Below, in pieces: positions 46,185 to 56,119 of a stretch of 64,000 nt of DNA. The DNA is from Arthrobacter methylotrophus (GTDB lineage Bacteria; Actinomycetota; Actinomycetes; Actinomycetales; Micrococcaceae). The notes beneath the pieces were generated by a model. That model did not search any database, was not told the DNA's origin, and saw only the letters and a program-made list of their open reading frames with translations. The position numbers and the translations under genes were made by a program. The stretch spans positions 4,030,001 to 4,094,000 of the forward strand of contig NZ_BAABED010000001.1 in NCBI RefSeq assembly GCF_039539965.1, given 5' to 3'. The first letter of the stretch is position 1. Every line of letters starts with the position of its first letter.

Positions 46185-46508
46185 ATGAGCCAACTACACG
46201 CCCTCGTTGCCTACGTCCCGGCCTCACACAGCGAGGACGTGCTAGTCGCCATGGGGGACGCCGGGGCCGGCAGAATCGGCAACTATTCCCATTGTTCCTT
46301 CACCACACCAGGGACGGGACGCTTCACCCCGCTGCCCGGGGCCCAGCCGTTCATCGGGGCCGTGGGACAAGGTGAATCGGTGCGGGAAGTGCGCGTCGAG
46401 TGCGTGGTTGAGGCGGACATGCTCGACGCGGTGGTGCAGGCCCTGCGCTCAGCGCATCCCTACGAGGAACCTGCCTTCATGACGTGGCCAGTGAACGGTT
46501 GGCGCTAA
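46185..46508 (+). CDS. NIF3/YqfO-like insert-domain protein
   Basis: 107 residues from ATG 46185 with GGAAGAATGGG before it. It contains LVAYVPASHSEDVLVAMGDAG, GNYSHCSFTTPGTGRF and a C-terminal SAHPYEEPAFMTWPV, matching the CutA-like insert of NIF3/YqfO proteins found here as a free-standing protein. The HPYEEPA motif is characteristic. Function unknown, possibly metal or nucleotide binding. It is transcribed towards the SRP RNA and dnaX. Confidence 0.82.
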   Translation: MSQLHALVAYVPASHSEDVLVAMGDAGAGRIGNYSHCSFTTPGTGRFTPLPGAQPFIGAVGQGESVREVRVECVVEADMLDAVVQALRSAHPYEEPAFMTWPVNGWR

Positions 46509-46515
46509 TCCACCA

Positions 46516-46659
46516 GTGGACATGCCCTCCCCTAGCTTCTAGCACTGGACATAAGCCCAGTATGTCCACTACTTGGCTCACACGCGGGACATGTCCCTTG
46601 GAGTCAGGGAGCGTACGGGGGACATGTCCAGTCCCTGGCTCAAGCAACGGGCATGTCCC
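46516..46659 (+). repeat. Array of GGACATGTCC palindromes
   Basis: At least four palindromic units in 140 bases: TGGACATA/TATGTCCA stem at 46546-46568, GGGACATGTCCC at 46586-46597, GGACATGTCC at 46620-46629 and GGGCATGTCCC at 46649-46659, with a half unit at 46516. CTTGG or CCTGG often accompanies them. The array lies just upstream of the SRP RNA gene. Confidence 0.75.
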
Positions 46660-46732
46660 CCGGAACCAAGGACCAAAAGCCAGGACAACCGCAGATTCGG
46701 AGGGCTCGATAACTTCGGGTAAGCTTGTCGAC

Positions 46733-46820
46733 GGCCCCTCATGTGGCGTCATCCTGTTGAACTCCCCCAGGACCGGAAGGTAGCAAGGGTAGATGGGCTC
46801 TGGCGGGTGCATGAGGGGTC
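46733..46820 (+). ncRNA. ffs: Small signal recognition particle RNA (4.5S type)
   Basis: The conserved SRP domain IV is present (CAGGACCGGAAGGTAGCAAG with GGTAGATGGGC), and the ends GGCCCCTCAT and ATGAGGGGTC close a long hairpin. It binds Ffh for co-translational targeting. Its place directly before dnaX is the usual actinobacterial one. Confidence 0.93.
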
Positions 46821-46859
46821 TCTTATTTAAATGTCAGTCCCTATAGCTAGGTTTCCCCT

Positions 46860-49800
46860 GTGACTGTTACTACTGCGCTTTACCGCAGATATCGCCCGGA
46901 TTCGTTCGCGGACGTTATCGGGCAGGAACACGTCACGGAGCCGCTCATGACGGCCTTGCGCAAGAACCGCGTCAACCACGCCTACCTCTTCTCCGGTCCC
47001 CGCGGTTGCGGAAAAACCACGTCCGCCCGTATCTTGGCCCGCTGCCTCAATTGCGCCGAAGGCCCCACGGACACTCCCTGCGGCAAGTGCAACAGCTGCG
47101 TTGAGCTGGCCCGCGGCGGTTCCGGTTCCCTTGACGTCATCGAGATCGACGCCGCCAGCCACGGCGGCGTGGACGACGCCCGGGATCTCCGCGAGCGCGC
47201 CACCTTCGCCCCGGTCCGGGACCGCTACAAGATCTTCATCATCGACGAAGCCCACATGGTCACCTCCGCAGGATTCAATGCGCTGTTGAAGATCGTCGAA
47301 GAGCCGCCGGAACATATCAAGTTCATCTTTGCCACCACGGAGCCGGACAAGGTCATTGGCACCATCCGCTCCCGCACACACCACTACCCCTTCCGGCTGG
47401 TGCCGCCCGAGCCCTTGATGAAGTACCTCGAGCTCCTCTGCCAGCAGGAGAACGTGCCTGTGGCTCCGGGCGTCCTCTCCTTGGTCATCCGGGCCGGCGG
47501 CGGCTCGGTGCGCGATTCCCTCTCCGTGCTTGACCAGCTCATGGCCGGCGCCGGACCCAACGGCCTGGACTACGAGCTCGCCGTGGCGCTGCTTGGGTAC
47601 ACGCACGCTTCTCTACTCGACGACGTCGTGGAGGCAATCGCCGCGTCCGATTCCGCCACGGTCTTCCGCGCTGTTGACCGTGTCATCCAAACAGGGCATG
47701 ATCCCCGCCGCTTCGTCGAGGACTTGCTGGAGCGGTTCCGGGACCTCATCATCGTCCAAGCCATGCCGGAAAGCGCCCAGGCCATCCTCCGCGGCATGCC
47801 GGCGGACCAGATCGCCCGCATGCGCAGCCAAGCCAACAACCTCGGTGCCGCGGAGCTTTCCCGCGCGGCCGATGTCACCAATACCGCGCTGACCGAAATG
47901 ACCGGCGCCACCTCGCCCCGGCTGCATCTCGAGCTGCTGTGCGCCCGGATTCTGCTACCCAGTTCCGAACAGACCGAACGTGGCATCGCGGCCCGGATCG
48001 ACCGCGTCGAACGCCGCCTCAACTATGGCGGCGCACTTCCCGCAGCGGAAGCCCACGCCGCGCCCGCAGTCGCCGCGGCCCCGTCCATTGCTCATGCTCC
48101 GGCCGGGCGCCCGGCTGAGCAGCCAGTGAAGCGCACGACGGCGGACGCCAGTTCCGTTTCCGCCTCACCAGTGCCCGCCTCACCAGTGCCCGCCTCACCA
48201 CTGTCCGCCTCACCAGTGCCCGCCTCACCAGTGCCCGCCTCACCGCTGTCCGACTCGCCAACGTCCGGGCCGGTCCCGGTCACTAAGGCTCCGGTTTCCG
48301 ACATTCCATCTGTTGCGGAGGCCCATTCCAGGGAGCAACTGATACCGCCGCGGGTGTCCACCAGTGACTGGCCCGTCGATGAGGCCAGGCCGCCGGCCAG
48401 CCGAGCCGGCGCCGAAGCCGACATACATCCTCACGCGCCTGCCGCAGCCCATGCAGCGCAGCCCGTTGCGCAGGCGCCAGCGGTTCAGCCAGCGGTAGAC
48501 CAGGAACGGGCGCAGCCCGTGACCGCACAAGCGGCAACCCAAGGTCCCCCGGCAACTCAAACGCCCGCGCCAGGACAAGCCGTTCGTCCGGCTACCGGTG
48601 GCCCCGACGTCGAGGTCATCCGGCGGGCTTGGCCCGAGATCCTCCAGACGCTGACCAAGATCAAGCGCAGCAGCTGGGCGCTGGTTGGAGCCAACGCGCA
48701 AGTGGCACAGTTCGACGGCCAACTCCTGACTCTGGCGTTCAGCACTGACGGATTGGCGAGCGCCTTCAGCCGGGCAGACCATGCCGAGAACCTGCGCCAG
48801 GCTATCCACAAGACGATCGGCATCGACTGCCAGATCATTTCCGTTGTCGGCGGCAACAGCTCAGGCAGCTCTGAACCAAACCCAAAAGCACCGGCTGACC
48901 CGGCGGGCCCGGGCGCCTCCGCAATGGTGCCGTCCGCCGTGGACAGCGCATGGGGCCTTGCCCCTGCACCACAAAGCACGGCTGTCCCTGAGCCGGCCTC
49001 CGGAGAGATACACGCGTCCCAACCGACCCGGGCCCCGGAGACAACTCCGGCGCACCCACCGGTTCCCCTCGCAGAGGGTCCCGCCGCAACAGCAGTCACT
49101 GTGCCGCCCACACCTGCAGGCCCAGCGTCACCCGCCGACCCGGGCGCGGACTACTCGTATTCGGACGGCGACTGGGGTCCCCCGCGCGACGAGGATGTTC
49201 CCTCGTTGGACGAAGAACCGCCAATGGATTGGGAGCCATCAAATTCTTCTGGCGTCGCCGCCAGGCCTGCGGCCGGCCCCGATGCCCCGCCGATGGCCAC
49301 GGGGCAGACCTCCACTCAGGTTCGCGCCGCAACTCCCGCGGTGGACGGCTTAGGCTCCGGCGGCTCGGGCCCCAGAGACCCTGTCTCAAGCAACAAACGC
49401 TCCCCCAAAGCAGCTCCGGAAAAGAAGGGCCCCGAAGATCCTTGGTCCAGGGCCGTCGAGCAGGCGCCGGGGTCGTGGGTGGTCGGCTCCGAATCCAACG
49501 TTGGAAACGCGGCTTCAGGCAACTCAGCCCCTGTAGGGCAGGCCGAACCTGCCGGGCAAGCCGATCCCGCCCTGCAGCCGCTGTCCAGCCCCGTCTATGA
49601 ACCAGCCGCCGCGCAGATTCCAAGCCAGACCCCTGCTCCGGCCACAGGCTCAGCGGGCGTCGCGGAAATCTCCCCCTCCACAGTGGCACTCGCCCAGGCC
49701 ACGAACCACGCTCCACCACCGGTCCAAGTAGTACCGTCGGCGCCTTCCGGGACCGGGAAGCAAAGCCTCTATCAGCGGCTTTCGAACAGCCCCGAAGCCT

Positions 49801-49988
49801 TGGCTGGGCGCGGGCAGGCACCCGTGCGGGCCGCTGCTCCCGGCAGCGTGGTGGAAGACATCCCCAGCGCGGACGACGAGACGATCGAGGAGTCGGGAGT
49901 CTTTGGGCGTGCCGCCGTCGAGCGTATTCTGGGCGGAAAGCTACTGGAGGAACGGTCGCTGGACGGCAATCCTTTGGTGCGCCGCTAA
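46860..49988 (+). CDS. dnaX: DNA polymerase III subunit gamma/tau
   Basis: 1,042 residues from GTG 46860 (MTVTTALYRRYRPDSF). The clamp-loader ATPase core has Walker A GPRGCGKTTSAR, a zinc site in CLNCAEGPTDTPCGKCNSC, the DEAHM box and IRSRTHHYPFRL. From about residue 390 on it is long and Pro/Ala/Ser-rich, with an SPVPA five-residue repeat, then the tau C-terminal polymerase-binding segment (WPEILQTLTKIKRSSWALV). The clamp loader assembles the replicative polymerase. It is longer than typical, mainly from the low-complexity linkers. Confidence 0.95.
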   Translation: MTVTTALYRRYRPDSFADVIGQEHVTEPLMTALRKNRVNHAYLFSGPRGCGKTTSARILARCLNCAEGPTDTPCGKCNSCVELARGGSGSLDVIEIDAASHGGVDDARDLRERATFAPVRDRYKIFIIDEAHMVTSAGFNALLKIVEEPPEHIKFIFATTEPDKVIGTIRSRTHHYPFRLVPPEPLMKYLELLCQQENVPVAPGVLSLVIRAGGGSVRDSLSVLDQLMAGAGPNGLDYELAVALLGYTHASLLDDVVEAIAASDSATVFRAVDRVIQTGHDPRRFVEDLLERFRDLIIVQAMPESAQAILRGMPADQIARMRSQANNLGAAELSRAADVTNTALTEMTGATSPRLHLELLCARILLPSSEQTERGIAARIDRVERRLNYGGALPAAEAHAAPAVAAAPSIAHAPAGRPAEQPVKRTTADASSVSASPVPASPVPASPLSASPVPASPVPASPLSDSPTSGPVPVTKAPVSDIPSVAEAHSREQLIPPRVSTSDWPVDEARPPASRAGAEADIHPHAPAAAHAAQPVAQAPAVQPAVDQERAQPVTAQAATQGPPATQTPAPGQAVRPATGGPDVEVIRRAWPEILQTLTKIKRSSWALVGANAQVAQFDGQLLTLAFSTDGLASAFSRADHAENLRQAIHKTIGIDCQIISVVGGNSSGSSEPNPKAPADPAGPGASAMVPSAVDSAWGLAPAPQSTAVPEPASGEIHASQPTRAPETTPAHPPVPLAEGPAATAVTVPPTPAGPASPADPGADYSYSDGDWGPPRDEDVPSLDEEPPMDWEPSNSSGVAARPAAGPDAPPMATGQTSTQVRAATPAVDGLGSGGSGPRDPVSSNKRSPKAAPEKKGPEDPWSRAVEQAPGSWVVGSESNVGNAASGNSAPVGQAEPAGQADPALQPLSSPVYEPAAAQIPSQTPAPATGSAGVAEISPSTVALAQATNHAPPPVQVVPSAPSGTGKQSLYQRLSNSPEALAGRGQAPVRAAAPGSVVEDIPSADDETIEESGVFGRAAVERILGGKLLEERSLDGNPLVRR

Positions 49989-50140
49989 CAACCGGACACC
50001 CTAACAGCGCCCTGGTGGGCCCGCATGATGTTCCGTGAGGAAACTCAGGATCCACACAGTGCGCGCCCGCACCAAGGTGCCACCAAACTGCGACGCCCGC
50101 GGAACAGCAACGGCGTCGACATCGAACGAACGAGGACATT

Positions 50141-50740
50141 GTGTACGAAGGCGCAGTACAAGAGCTGATTGACGAGCTCGGCCGGCTCCCCGGCGTCGGG
50201 CCGAAGTCGGCTCAGCGCCTGGCCTTCCATATCCTCGAGGCTGATCCCGAGGACATGAAGCGACTGGTCGCGGCCATCACCACTGTCAAGGAACGGGTGA
50301 AGTTCTGCACTGTGTGTGGCAACGTCACCGAACAGGAGCTGTGCAACATCTGCCGCGATCCACGACGCGACCCCTCCGTGATCTGCGTGGTCGAAGAGTC
50401 CAAGGATGTCTTGGCGGTAGAACGCACGCGGTCCTTCCGTGGCCGTTACCATGTGCTGGGCGGCGCCATCAATCCGATCGCCGGCATCGGGCCGGAACAA
50501 CTCCGCATCCGCGAACTCCTCACGCGGCTCAACGACGGCGCCATCCAGGAGATCATCATCGCGACCGATCCCAACCTTGAAGGCGAAGCGACGGCAACCT
50601 ACCTTGCCCGCATGCTGAAGTCGATCGGCATCACGGTTACCAGGCTTGCTTCCGGGCTCCCGGTCGGCGGCGATCTGGAGTATGCGGACGAAGTCACCCT
50701 CGGAAGGGCCTTCGAGGGGCGCCGCAACGCCTTGATGTAA
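50141..50740 (+). CDS. recR: Recombination mediator RecR
   Basis: 199 residues from GTG 50141. The helix-hairpin-helix [17 protein letters not shown], the four-Cys zinc finger [18 protein letters not shown] and the Toprim domain ([12 protein letters not shown], then [15 protein letters not shown]) appear in order. With RecO it loads RecA at gaps. It follows dnaX, as is usual. Confidence 0.96.
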   Translation: MYEGAVQELIDELGRLPGVGPKSAQRLAFHILEADPEDMKRLVAAITTVKERVKFCTVCGNVTEQELCNICRDPRRDPSVICVVEESKDVLAVERTRSFRGRYHVLGGAINPIAGIGPEQLRIRELLTRLNDGAIQEIIIATDPNLEGEATATYLARMLKSIGITVTRLASGLPVGGDLEYADEVTLGRAFEGRRNALM

Positions 50741-50995
50741 GCCTCTAAGCGATCCGCGTGTCCCGGGCCAGCCGATGTGCCGGGGTCCGCGGCGAATGCC
50801 AGCCCAGCCACAGGCTGCATATTTCCTGATAGTACGCCGCGTTAGAGCGCCTAGGCGTCCATCAAGGGGCGGATATTTGGTCACAATTCCCCGGCCCGCG
50901 GCGCCCGGCGATAAACTGGCCACATAAGCCACGTAGCCGTGCCGTTAGCTGGCCACGCAACGTATGATCCCCAATTTAGCAGTGAGGGTGCGCGC

Positions 50996-52342
50996 ATGAG
51001 TTTGCCCACTACCGATGTGAAGACCGAAGACTTGACCGCGCAGACTGCCAAGACCAAGCAGCTGATCGTTCAGAAGTTCGGTGGCTCCTCGGTGTCCGAC
51101 GCCGAGGGCGTCAAGCGTGTCGCCCGCCGCGTGGTTGACGCACAAAAGGCCGGCAACGAGATTGTCGTGGTGGTCTCGGCCATGGGAGACACCACGGACG
51201 AACTCCTTGATCTCGCCGCCCAGGTCACCGATTCCGCTCCCGCTCGTGAGATGGACATGCTCCTCTCCGCAGGCGAGCGCATTTCCATGGCTCTGCTCGC
51301 CATGGCCATTAACAAGTTCGGTGCCTCGGCCCAGTCGTTCACCGGCTCGCAGGCCGGCATGATCACGGACGGCATCCACGGCAAGGCGCGCATTATCGAC
51401 GTCGACCCGCACCGCATCCGCACCGCGTTGGACAAGGGCCACATCGCCATCGTGGCCGGGTTCCAAGGCATGAGCCACAACACCAAAGAGATCACCACCC
51501 TTGGCCGCGGCGGGTCGGACACTACTGCGGTGGCTCTGGCCGCTGCGCTTGAAGCGGATGTCTGCGAGATCTACACGGATGTGGACGGCATCTACACTGC
51601 GGACCCGCGCGTGGTTTCGACAGCCCAGAAGATCGACCGTATCTCCAGCGAGGAAATGCTCGAGTTGGCGGCTTCGGGTGCCAAGATCCTGCACTTGCGT
51701 TGCGTGGAGTACGCCCGCCGCTTCGGGGTGCCCCTGCACGTCCGTTCCTCATTCAGCCAGAACGAAGGCACCTGGGTCCTACCCAGCGCCGATGACAAGA
51801 TCACGATTCAAGAGGGAGTTGCCTTGGAGCAGCCAATCATCTCCGGCGTTGCACACGACCGTTCAGAAGCCAAGGTCACAGTGGTGGGCGTCCCGGATAT
51901 CCCCGGCAAGGCCGCCGCGATTTTCCAGGTCATCGCCAAGGCACATTCGAACATCGACATGATCGTTCAGAACGTGTCCACCCACGGCACTGGGCGTACC
52001 GACATTTCCTTCACCCTGCCCATTGTGGAAGGCGCCGACGCCCTCGTCGCGCTCCGTGCGGCACAGCCTGAAATCGGCTTCGAAGCCATCGAATACAACG
52101 AAAACGTCGGCAAGCTTTCCCTGATCGGCGCCGGCATGCGTTCGCACCCGGGAGTTTCGGCGACGTTCTTCAAAGCACTCTCCGACGCCGGCATCAACAT
52201 CAACATGATTTCCACCTCGGAGATCCGCATCTCCGTGGTCACCCACGCCGACCTGCTCGATGACGCCGTTCGCGCCATCCACAAGGCATTCGAGCTCGAC
52301 GGCGACGCCGAGGCAACCGTCTACGGTGGCACCGGCCGCTAG
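50996..52342 (+). CDS. lysC: Aspartate kinase
   Basis: 448 residues from ATG 50996; an upstream GTG lacks similarity. The kinase domain shows [16 protein letters not shown] and [19 protein letters not shown]. The C-terminal half has two ACT domains for feedback control ([15 protein letters not shown] and [20 protein letters not shown]). It catalyses the first step towards lysine, threonine and methionine. A strong terminator follows, so asd is not in the same transcript here, unlike corynebacteria. Confidence 0.96.
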   Translation: MSLPTTDVKTEDLTAQTAKTKQLIVQKFGGSSVSDAEGVKRVARRVVDAQKAGNEIVVVVSAMGDTTDELLDLAAQVTDSAPAREMDMLLSAGERISMALLAMAINKFGASAQSFTGSQAGMITDGIHGKARIIDVDPHRIRTALDKGHIAIVAGFQGMSHNTKEITTLGRGGSDTTAVALAAALEADVCEIYTDVDGIYTADPRVVSTAQKIDRISSEEMLELAASGAKILHLRCVEYARRFGVPLHVRSSFSQNEGTWVLPSADDKITIQEGVALEQPIISGVAHDRSEAKVTVVGVPDIPGKAAAIFQVIAKAHSNIDMIVQNVSTHGTGRTDISFTLPIVEGADALVALRAAQPEIGFEAIEYNENVGKLSLIGAGMRSHPGVSATFFKALSDAGININMISTSEIRISVVTHADLLDDAVRAIHKAFELDGDAEATVYGGTGR

Positions 52343-52365
52343 GCTATGTAGCTATCAACAGATCA

Positions 52366-52403
52366 CGCAAACGCTCGGCTGGGTATCCAGCCGAGCGTTT
52401 GCG
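52366..52403 (+). terminator. Terminator after lysC
   Basis: A perfect 17-base stem (CGCAAACGCTCGGCTGG and complement) with a four-base loop, 24 bases after the stop; the stem end gives a short T-run. Confidence 0.92.
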
Positions 52404-52466
52404 GTTTCGTGGGGCGACTCATGAGAACGGCCCTCCCGGACGCGGTCCGCTGGGCTCTGGCCGTCG

Positions 52467-53984
52467 CTACGGACGTCGGTGGATCGACTTGTAGCTGAGG
52501 TAGGCGTTCAAGCCCTCGATGCCGTATTCGGTGCCAAGTCCCGAGTCGTGGCGGCCGCCGAAGGGCGCGGCATGGTTGGAGGCGAAGAAGTTGATGCCCA
52601 CTGATCCGGTGTCCATCCGGTCCGCGACGGCCAGCGCAGCCTCCGGGTCATGCCCGAACACGAGCCCGCCCAGGCCGAACTCGGTGTTGTTCGCGAGCGC
52701 AACCGCCTCATCAACACTGCCACCGGTGTCGTCGTATTTCAGGACGCAGATGACCGGACCGAAGATCTCCTCGCGGGAGATCCGCATGTCTGGGACGACG
52801 TCGGCGAATACGGTGGGTTCCACGAAATACCCGTCTTCGAGGCCGCCGCCCAGGCGCGCCGCCCGCCCGCCGGTGGTGGCCCGGGCGCCTTCGGCTAGCC
52901 CCGATTCGACGTATTCCAGAACGGTCCGGTACTGCGATTCCGTGGCGCACGGGCCGAATACCGTCTCGGGATCCAGCGGGTCCCCCTGCTTGCCAGCAGC
53001 GATCGTGGCAGTGACCATGTCCACCACTTCCTCGTAGCGGCTCGCCGGGGCAAGGATGCGGGTGGCGATGTAGCAAGTCTGTCCGGTGTTGCGCATGGAG
53101 GAGCGGATCAGGACCTTGGACATGGCATCCAGATCCGCGTCCGGCAGCACAATCGCGCTCGACTTTCCACCGAGTTCCAGAGTGACGGGACGCAGCAGCT
53201 CCCCGCAGGCGGCGGCGATCTTCCGGCCCACCGGAGTTGAGCCTGTGAAGGCCACCTTGTCCACGCCGGGGTGCTTCACCAACACGTCGCCGAGCCTGCC
53301 GGAGCCAGTGACGAGGTTGACCACGCCGGCAGGGACGCCGGCGGCGGCTACGGCGTCAATGATGACGCGGATGGACAGCGGGGTGGGCGACGCGGGTTTG
53401 ATCACCACTGTGCAACCGGCGAGCAGTGCCGGGGCCAACTTGATGATCACCAGGTTGATGGGGAAGTTCCAGGGCGCGATCAGCGCGCACACTCCCAGCG
53501 GGTCGCGCCGGACCACGGATTCGCCGCCGCCTCGCGGGAAGGGGCGCACGTCCTCCCGCTCGAGGTAGTCGGCGAGGGTTGCGAAGTAGCGGAAGATGCC
53601 GGCCGCGTTGGCCGCAGCGCCGGCGGATTCGGCCACCGGCGAGCCGTTTTCGCGGGAGTTGGTCAGGGACAGCTCCTCGGCCCGTTTCTCCACTTCCTCT
53701 GCAATCCGGAGCAGGTACGCAGCCCGCTCGGACGCGGCCAGCCTGGGCCAATCGCCTTGAAAGGCGCGCTGGGCGGAGCCGACGGCGGCGTCCACGTCTT
53801 CCGGCGTGCCGTCCGGTACCGAGCCCCAGACTTCGCCCGTGGCCGGGTCGGTGACCGGGTTCCGGCCGATACCGCGCGAAGGCTGCCAGGCGCCGTCGAC
53901 GAAGATAGTGTCCACATGCGTGTGCGGCAGGTTCAGCTCCGTGCGCGCAAGCAAGGCAGGTGAAGGATGGGTGGCAGAGGTCAT
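52467..53984 (-). CDS. creC: NAD-dependent aldehyde dehydrogenase of the alkylphenol operon (CreC-like)
   Basis: 505 residues from ATG 53984, overlapping the upstream HD gene by four bases. Signatures: PWNFPINLVIIKLAPALLAG, FTGSTPVGRKIAAACG, TLELGGKSSAIVLPD with the catalytic Glu, and GQTCYIATRI with the catalytic Cys. In the C. glutamicum cre pathway an aldehyde dehydrogenase converts 4-hydroxybenzaldehyde to 4-hydroxybenzoate; as the last gene of this operon it fits that role (inference). The substrate could also be another aromatic aldehyde. Confidence 0.85.
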   Translation of the reverse strand: MTSATHPSPALLARTELNLPHTHVDTIFVDGAWQPSRGIGRNPVTDPATGEVWGSVPDGTPEDVDAAVGSAQRAFQGDWPRLAASERAAYLLRIAEEVEKRAEELSLTNSRENGSPVAESAGAAANAAGIFRYFATLADYLEREDVRPFPRGGGESVVRRDPLGVCALIAPWNFPINLVIIKLAPALLAGCTVVIKPASPTPLSIRVIIDAVAAAGVPAGVVNLVTGSGRLGDVLVKHPGVDKVAFTGSTPVGRKIAAACGELLRPVTLELGGKSSAIVLPDADLDAMSKVLIRSSMRNTGQTCYIATRILAPASRYEEVVDMVTATIAAGKQGDPLDPETVFGPCATESQYRTVLEYVESGLAEGARATTGGRAARLGGGLEDGYFVEPTVFADVVPDMRISREEIFGPVICVLKYDDTGGSVDEAVALANNTEFGLGGLVFGHDPEAALAVADRMDTGSVGINFFASNHAAPFGGRHDSGLGTEYGIEGLNAYLSYKSIHRRP

Positions 53985-54730
53985 CGGATGACTCCCGTCT
54001 TGAGCAGAGCGTTGGACCGGTTGAGGTCGGCCGTCGCCATGTCCACGGCGGCCTGGGTGATGAGTTCGGGCACGATTTCGGCGGCGAGCCGGTCGGTGTA
54101 GGTGGCCGGGTCCATGGCGAACCAGGATGATGCCAGCGAGATCCCGGCGCGGTCGAAACGCCACAGTCTGTCGGCGTCGCGCATCAAAGCATCCTCCAGG
54201 GACCGGGCCACGGGCCGGGTGTCATGGCCGTCGATGATTTGACAGACGCGTTCCACGAACTCTGCTGAATAGCCGAGACCGGGCAGCACCCTGCGCGCCA
54301 CGTTGCAGCCCTCCTGCTCGTGCTCGTAGCGGATGGCAGCTTTCCGCCAGTTGCCAGTGAAGCCCTCGGAGATGATGCGAGATTCATCCACATGGGCCCA
54401 CCCGGTGTCGTGCAGCACGGTGGCGACGCGCACCAGTTCGGCGTCAGCGTCGGGGTACGCCCGGCACAGCCGTTCGGCGTATGCCAGGGAGATGGGCAGG
54501 TGGATATCATTGCCGCGGGTCCGGGTTTCCTGGACAACGGTCTTCCACAGCGCGTCGAGCTCCCCAAGTGCAGCCGGGGTGTTGCAGATGGCGGTGGTGT
54601 CTACCGGGCCAGCGGCGGGAACGGGCCGAACGCTGTACTCCGCAGCGAAGGCTTCGGCCGCCACATCCGGTTCAGCGGCGGGGCCAGCGTCCGTGGGGCC
54701 GGAGGCGACCGGAGTCTTGGGGGTGCTCAT
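53981..54730 (-). CDS. creD: HD-domain phosphohydrolase of the alkylphenol operon (CreD-like)
   Basis: 249 residues. HD metal motifs: VATVLHDTGWAHVDES and CQIIDGHDTRPV, with EHEQEGCNVARRVL between. In the cre pathway CreD removes phosphate from the hydroxylated aryl phosphate after the P450 step. A paralogue with the same motifs lies at 62706-63392. The N-terminal 35 residues are Pro/Ala-rich and probably disordered. It lies between the ferredoxin reductase and aldehyde dehydrogenase genes in one operon. Confidence 0.8.
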   Translation of the reverse strand: MSTPKTPVASGPTDAGPAAEPDVAAEAFAAEYSVRPVPAAGPVDTTAICNTPAALGELDALWKTVVQETRTRGNDIHLPISLAYAERLCRAYPDADAELVRVATVLHDTGWAHVDESRIISEGFTGNWRKAAIRYEHEQEGCNVARRVLPGLGYSAEFVERVCQIIDGHDTRPVARSLEDALMRDADRLWRFDRAGISLASSWFAMDPATYTDRLAAEIVPELITQAAVDMATADLNRSNALLKTGVIR

Positions 54731-54770
54731 AATGCTCCTTCAGGTGGGCCAAGCTGCTGTCCGAGTACAG

Positions 54771-56117
54771 TTAGCTGCCCGTGGTGATGGTCTTGAGTTG
54801 CGTGGCGGGGTCCGCTGCAGCGTCGGCCGGGATGTTCTGGCCCTTGGCCAGGGCGTTTTTTACCGCCATGAAATCCAGCGGCGCATTGACACAGTCAGCG
54901 GCAATGACCTGGCCCTGACGGTAGTAGAGGACGGTGAATTTGCCGCGTTCCTTATCGCGCCGGAGCACCGTCTGGTCGAAACCGTTGCACAGGCCCGCGA
55001 TCTGCAGCTTGAGGTCGGCTTGGTTGGACCAAAACCACGGGATTCCGGCGTATTCCTCGCGTCTTCCTGTGAGCGAGTAAGCGGCCACTTTGGCATGCTC
55101 GATGGCGTTGTTCACGCTCTCCAGCCGGATCCGTTCGCCTGTTTTGGAACCTGGCACGGGGTTGGGCATATTGGCGACATCCCCCACCGCTACTGTGGTG
55201 CCGTCCGAAGCCAGCGCGAACCGGTCCACCACGACGCCGTTGTCCACGACCAGGCCCAGCTGCTCGGCAAGTTGTGTATTGGGGATAACGCCGATACCTA
55301 TCAGCACAATCTGCGCTGGCAGCACTGTGCCGTCCTTAAGCTCGACGGCGGCGACTCGAGTCTGTTCCTTGCCTGCGGCGGTGTCCGGGGCGAAGCGCGC
55401 AGCACTCGTGTTGAGTCGGATGTCCAGGCCGCGGGCGCGGTGCGCCTGCAGGAAGTACTCGGCCGTTTCCTCGCCGACGGCGCGCCCCACGAGCCGAGGA
55501 CCGAACTCCAACACGGTGACGTTCTTGCCCATTTTCTGCAGGCTGGACGCGGCTTCGAGGCCGATGAATCCGCCGCCGATCACCACCACATCCTGCGCGT
55601 CCGCTACCCGGGCCTTGAGCGCCAGGGCGTCGTCGGCGTTGCGCAGATACAGCACGCCGTCGAGGTCCGCGCCCTCGATCTCCAGCTTACGGGCACGGGC
55701 ACCGACGGTGAGGGCGAGCCGTTTGAAGGGGAATTGTTTCCCCGCGGAAGAATGGGCCACCCCGGAGCCGTCGGCCTCCTTGTCGATCCGGACGATGTAT
55801 TCGCCCTTGACCAGGTCCACGTTGTGCTCGGCCCAATACTCGCTGGAGCGGAAAATCAGGGATTCGCTTTCCACGGTGCCCTGGAGAAACTCCTTCGACA
55901 GGGCCGGGCGCTGGTAGGGTCGGTGGTCTTCGTCGCCAAGCAGGGTGATGTGCTCGGCGAAGCCGAGCGCGCGGAGCGAGACTGCGAGCTGGACGCCGGA
56001 CTGGCTCGCGCCGATGATCAGCAGGCCGGTCCGGCTCTGCTTGCCCAACGCGGCTGCGGTGTTGGTCTGTTCAGCTGCCGCGGCGGAACTCTGCTCGGCG
56101 ACGATATTAGTGCTCAT
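54771..56117 (-). CDS. FAD-dependent ferredoxin reductase for the P450
   Basis: 448 residues from ATG 56117. Two Rossmann folds: LLIIGASQSGVQLAVSLRALG for FAD and VVIGGGFIGLEAASSLQKMG for NAD, then VAVGDVANMPNP for the FAD tail. It is of the putidaredoxin/rhodocoxin reductase type and passes electrons from NAD(P)H to the adjacent 2Fe-2S ferredoxin. The first FAD loop has GASQSG rather than the usual GxGxxG/A, a small deviation. It is two bases from the ferredoxin gene. Confidence 0.9.
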   Translation of the reverse strand: MSTNIVAEQSSAAAAEQTNTAAALGKQSRTGLLIIGASQSGVQLAVSLRALGFAEHITLLGDEDHRPYQRPALSKEFLQGTVESESLIFRSSEYWAEHNVDLVKGEYIVRIDKEADGSGVAHSSAGKQFPFKRLALTVGARARKLEIEGADLDGVLYLRNADDALALKARVADAQDVVVIGGGFIGLEAASSLQKMGKNVTVLEFGPRLVGRAVGEETAEYFLQAHRARGLDIRLNTSAARFAPDTAAGKEQTRVAAVELKDGTVLPAQIVLIGIGVIPNTQLAEQLGLVVDNGVVVDRFALASDGTTVAVGDVANMPNPVPGSKTGERIRLESVNNAIEHAKVAAYSLTGRREEYAGIPWFWSNQADLKLQIAGLCNGFDQTVLRRDKERGKFTVLYYRQGQVIAADCVNAPLDFMAVKNALAKGQNIPADAAADPATQLKTITTGS

Positions 56118-56119
56118 GG

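Noticed and set aside
46516..46659. CRISPR array
   Set aside because: Units are short palindromes with irregular spacing and no spacers of constant length; no cas genes are in the window.
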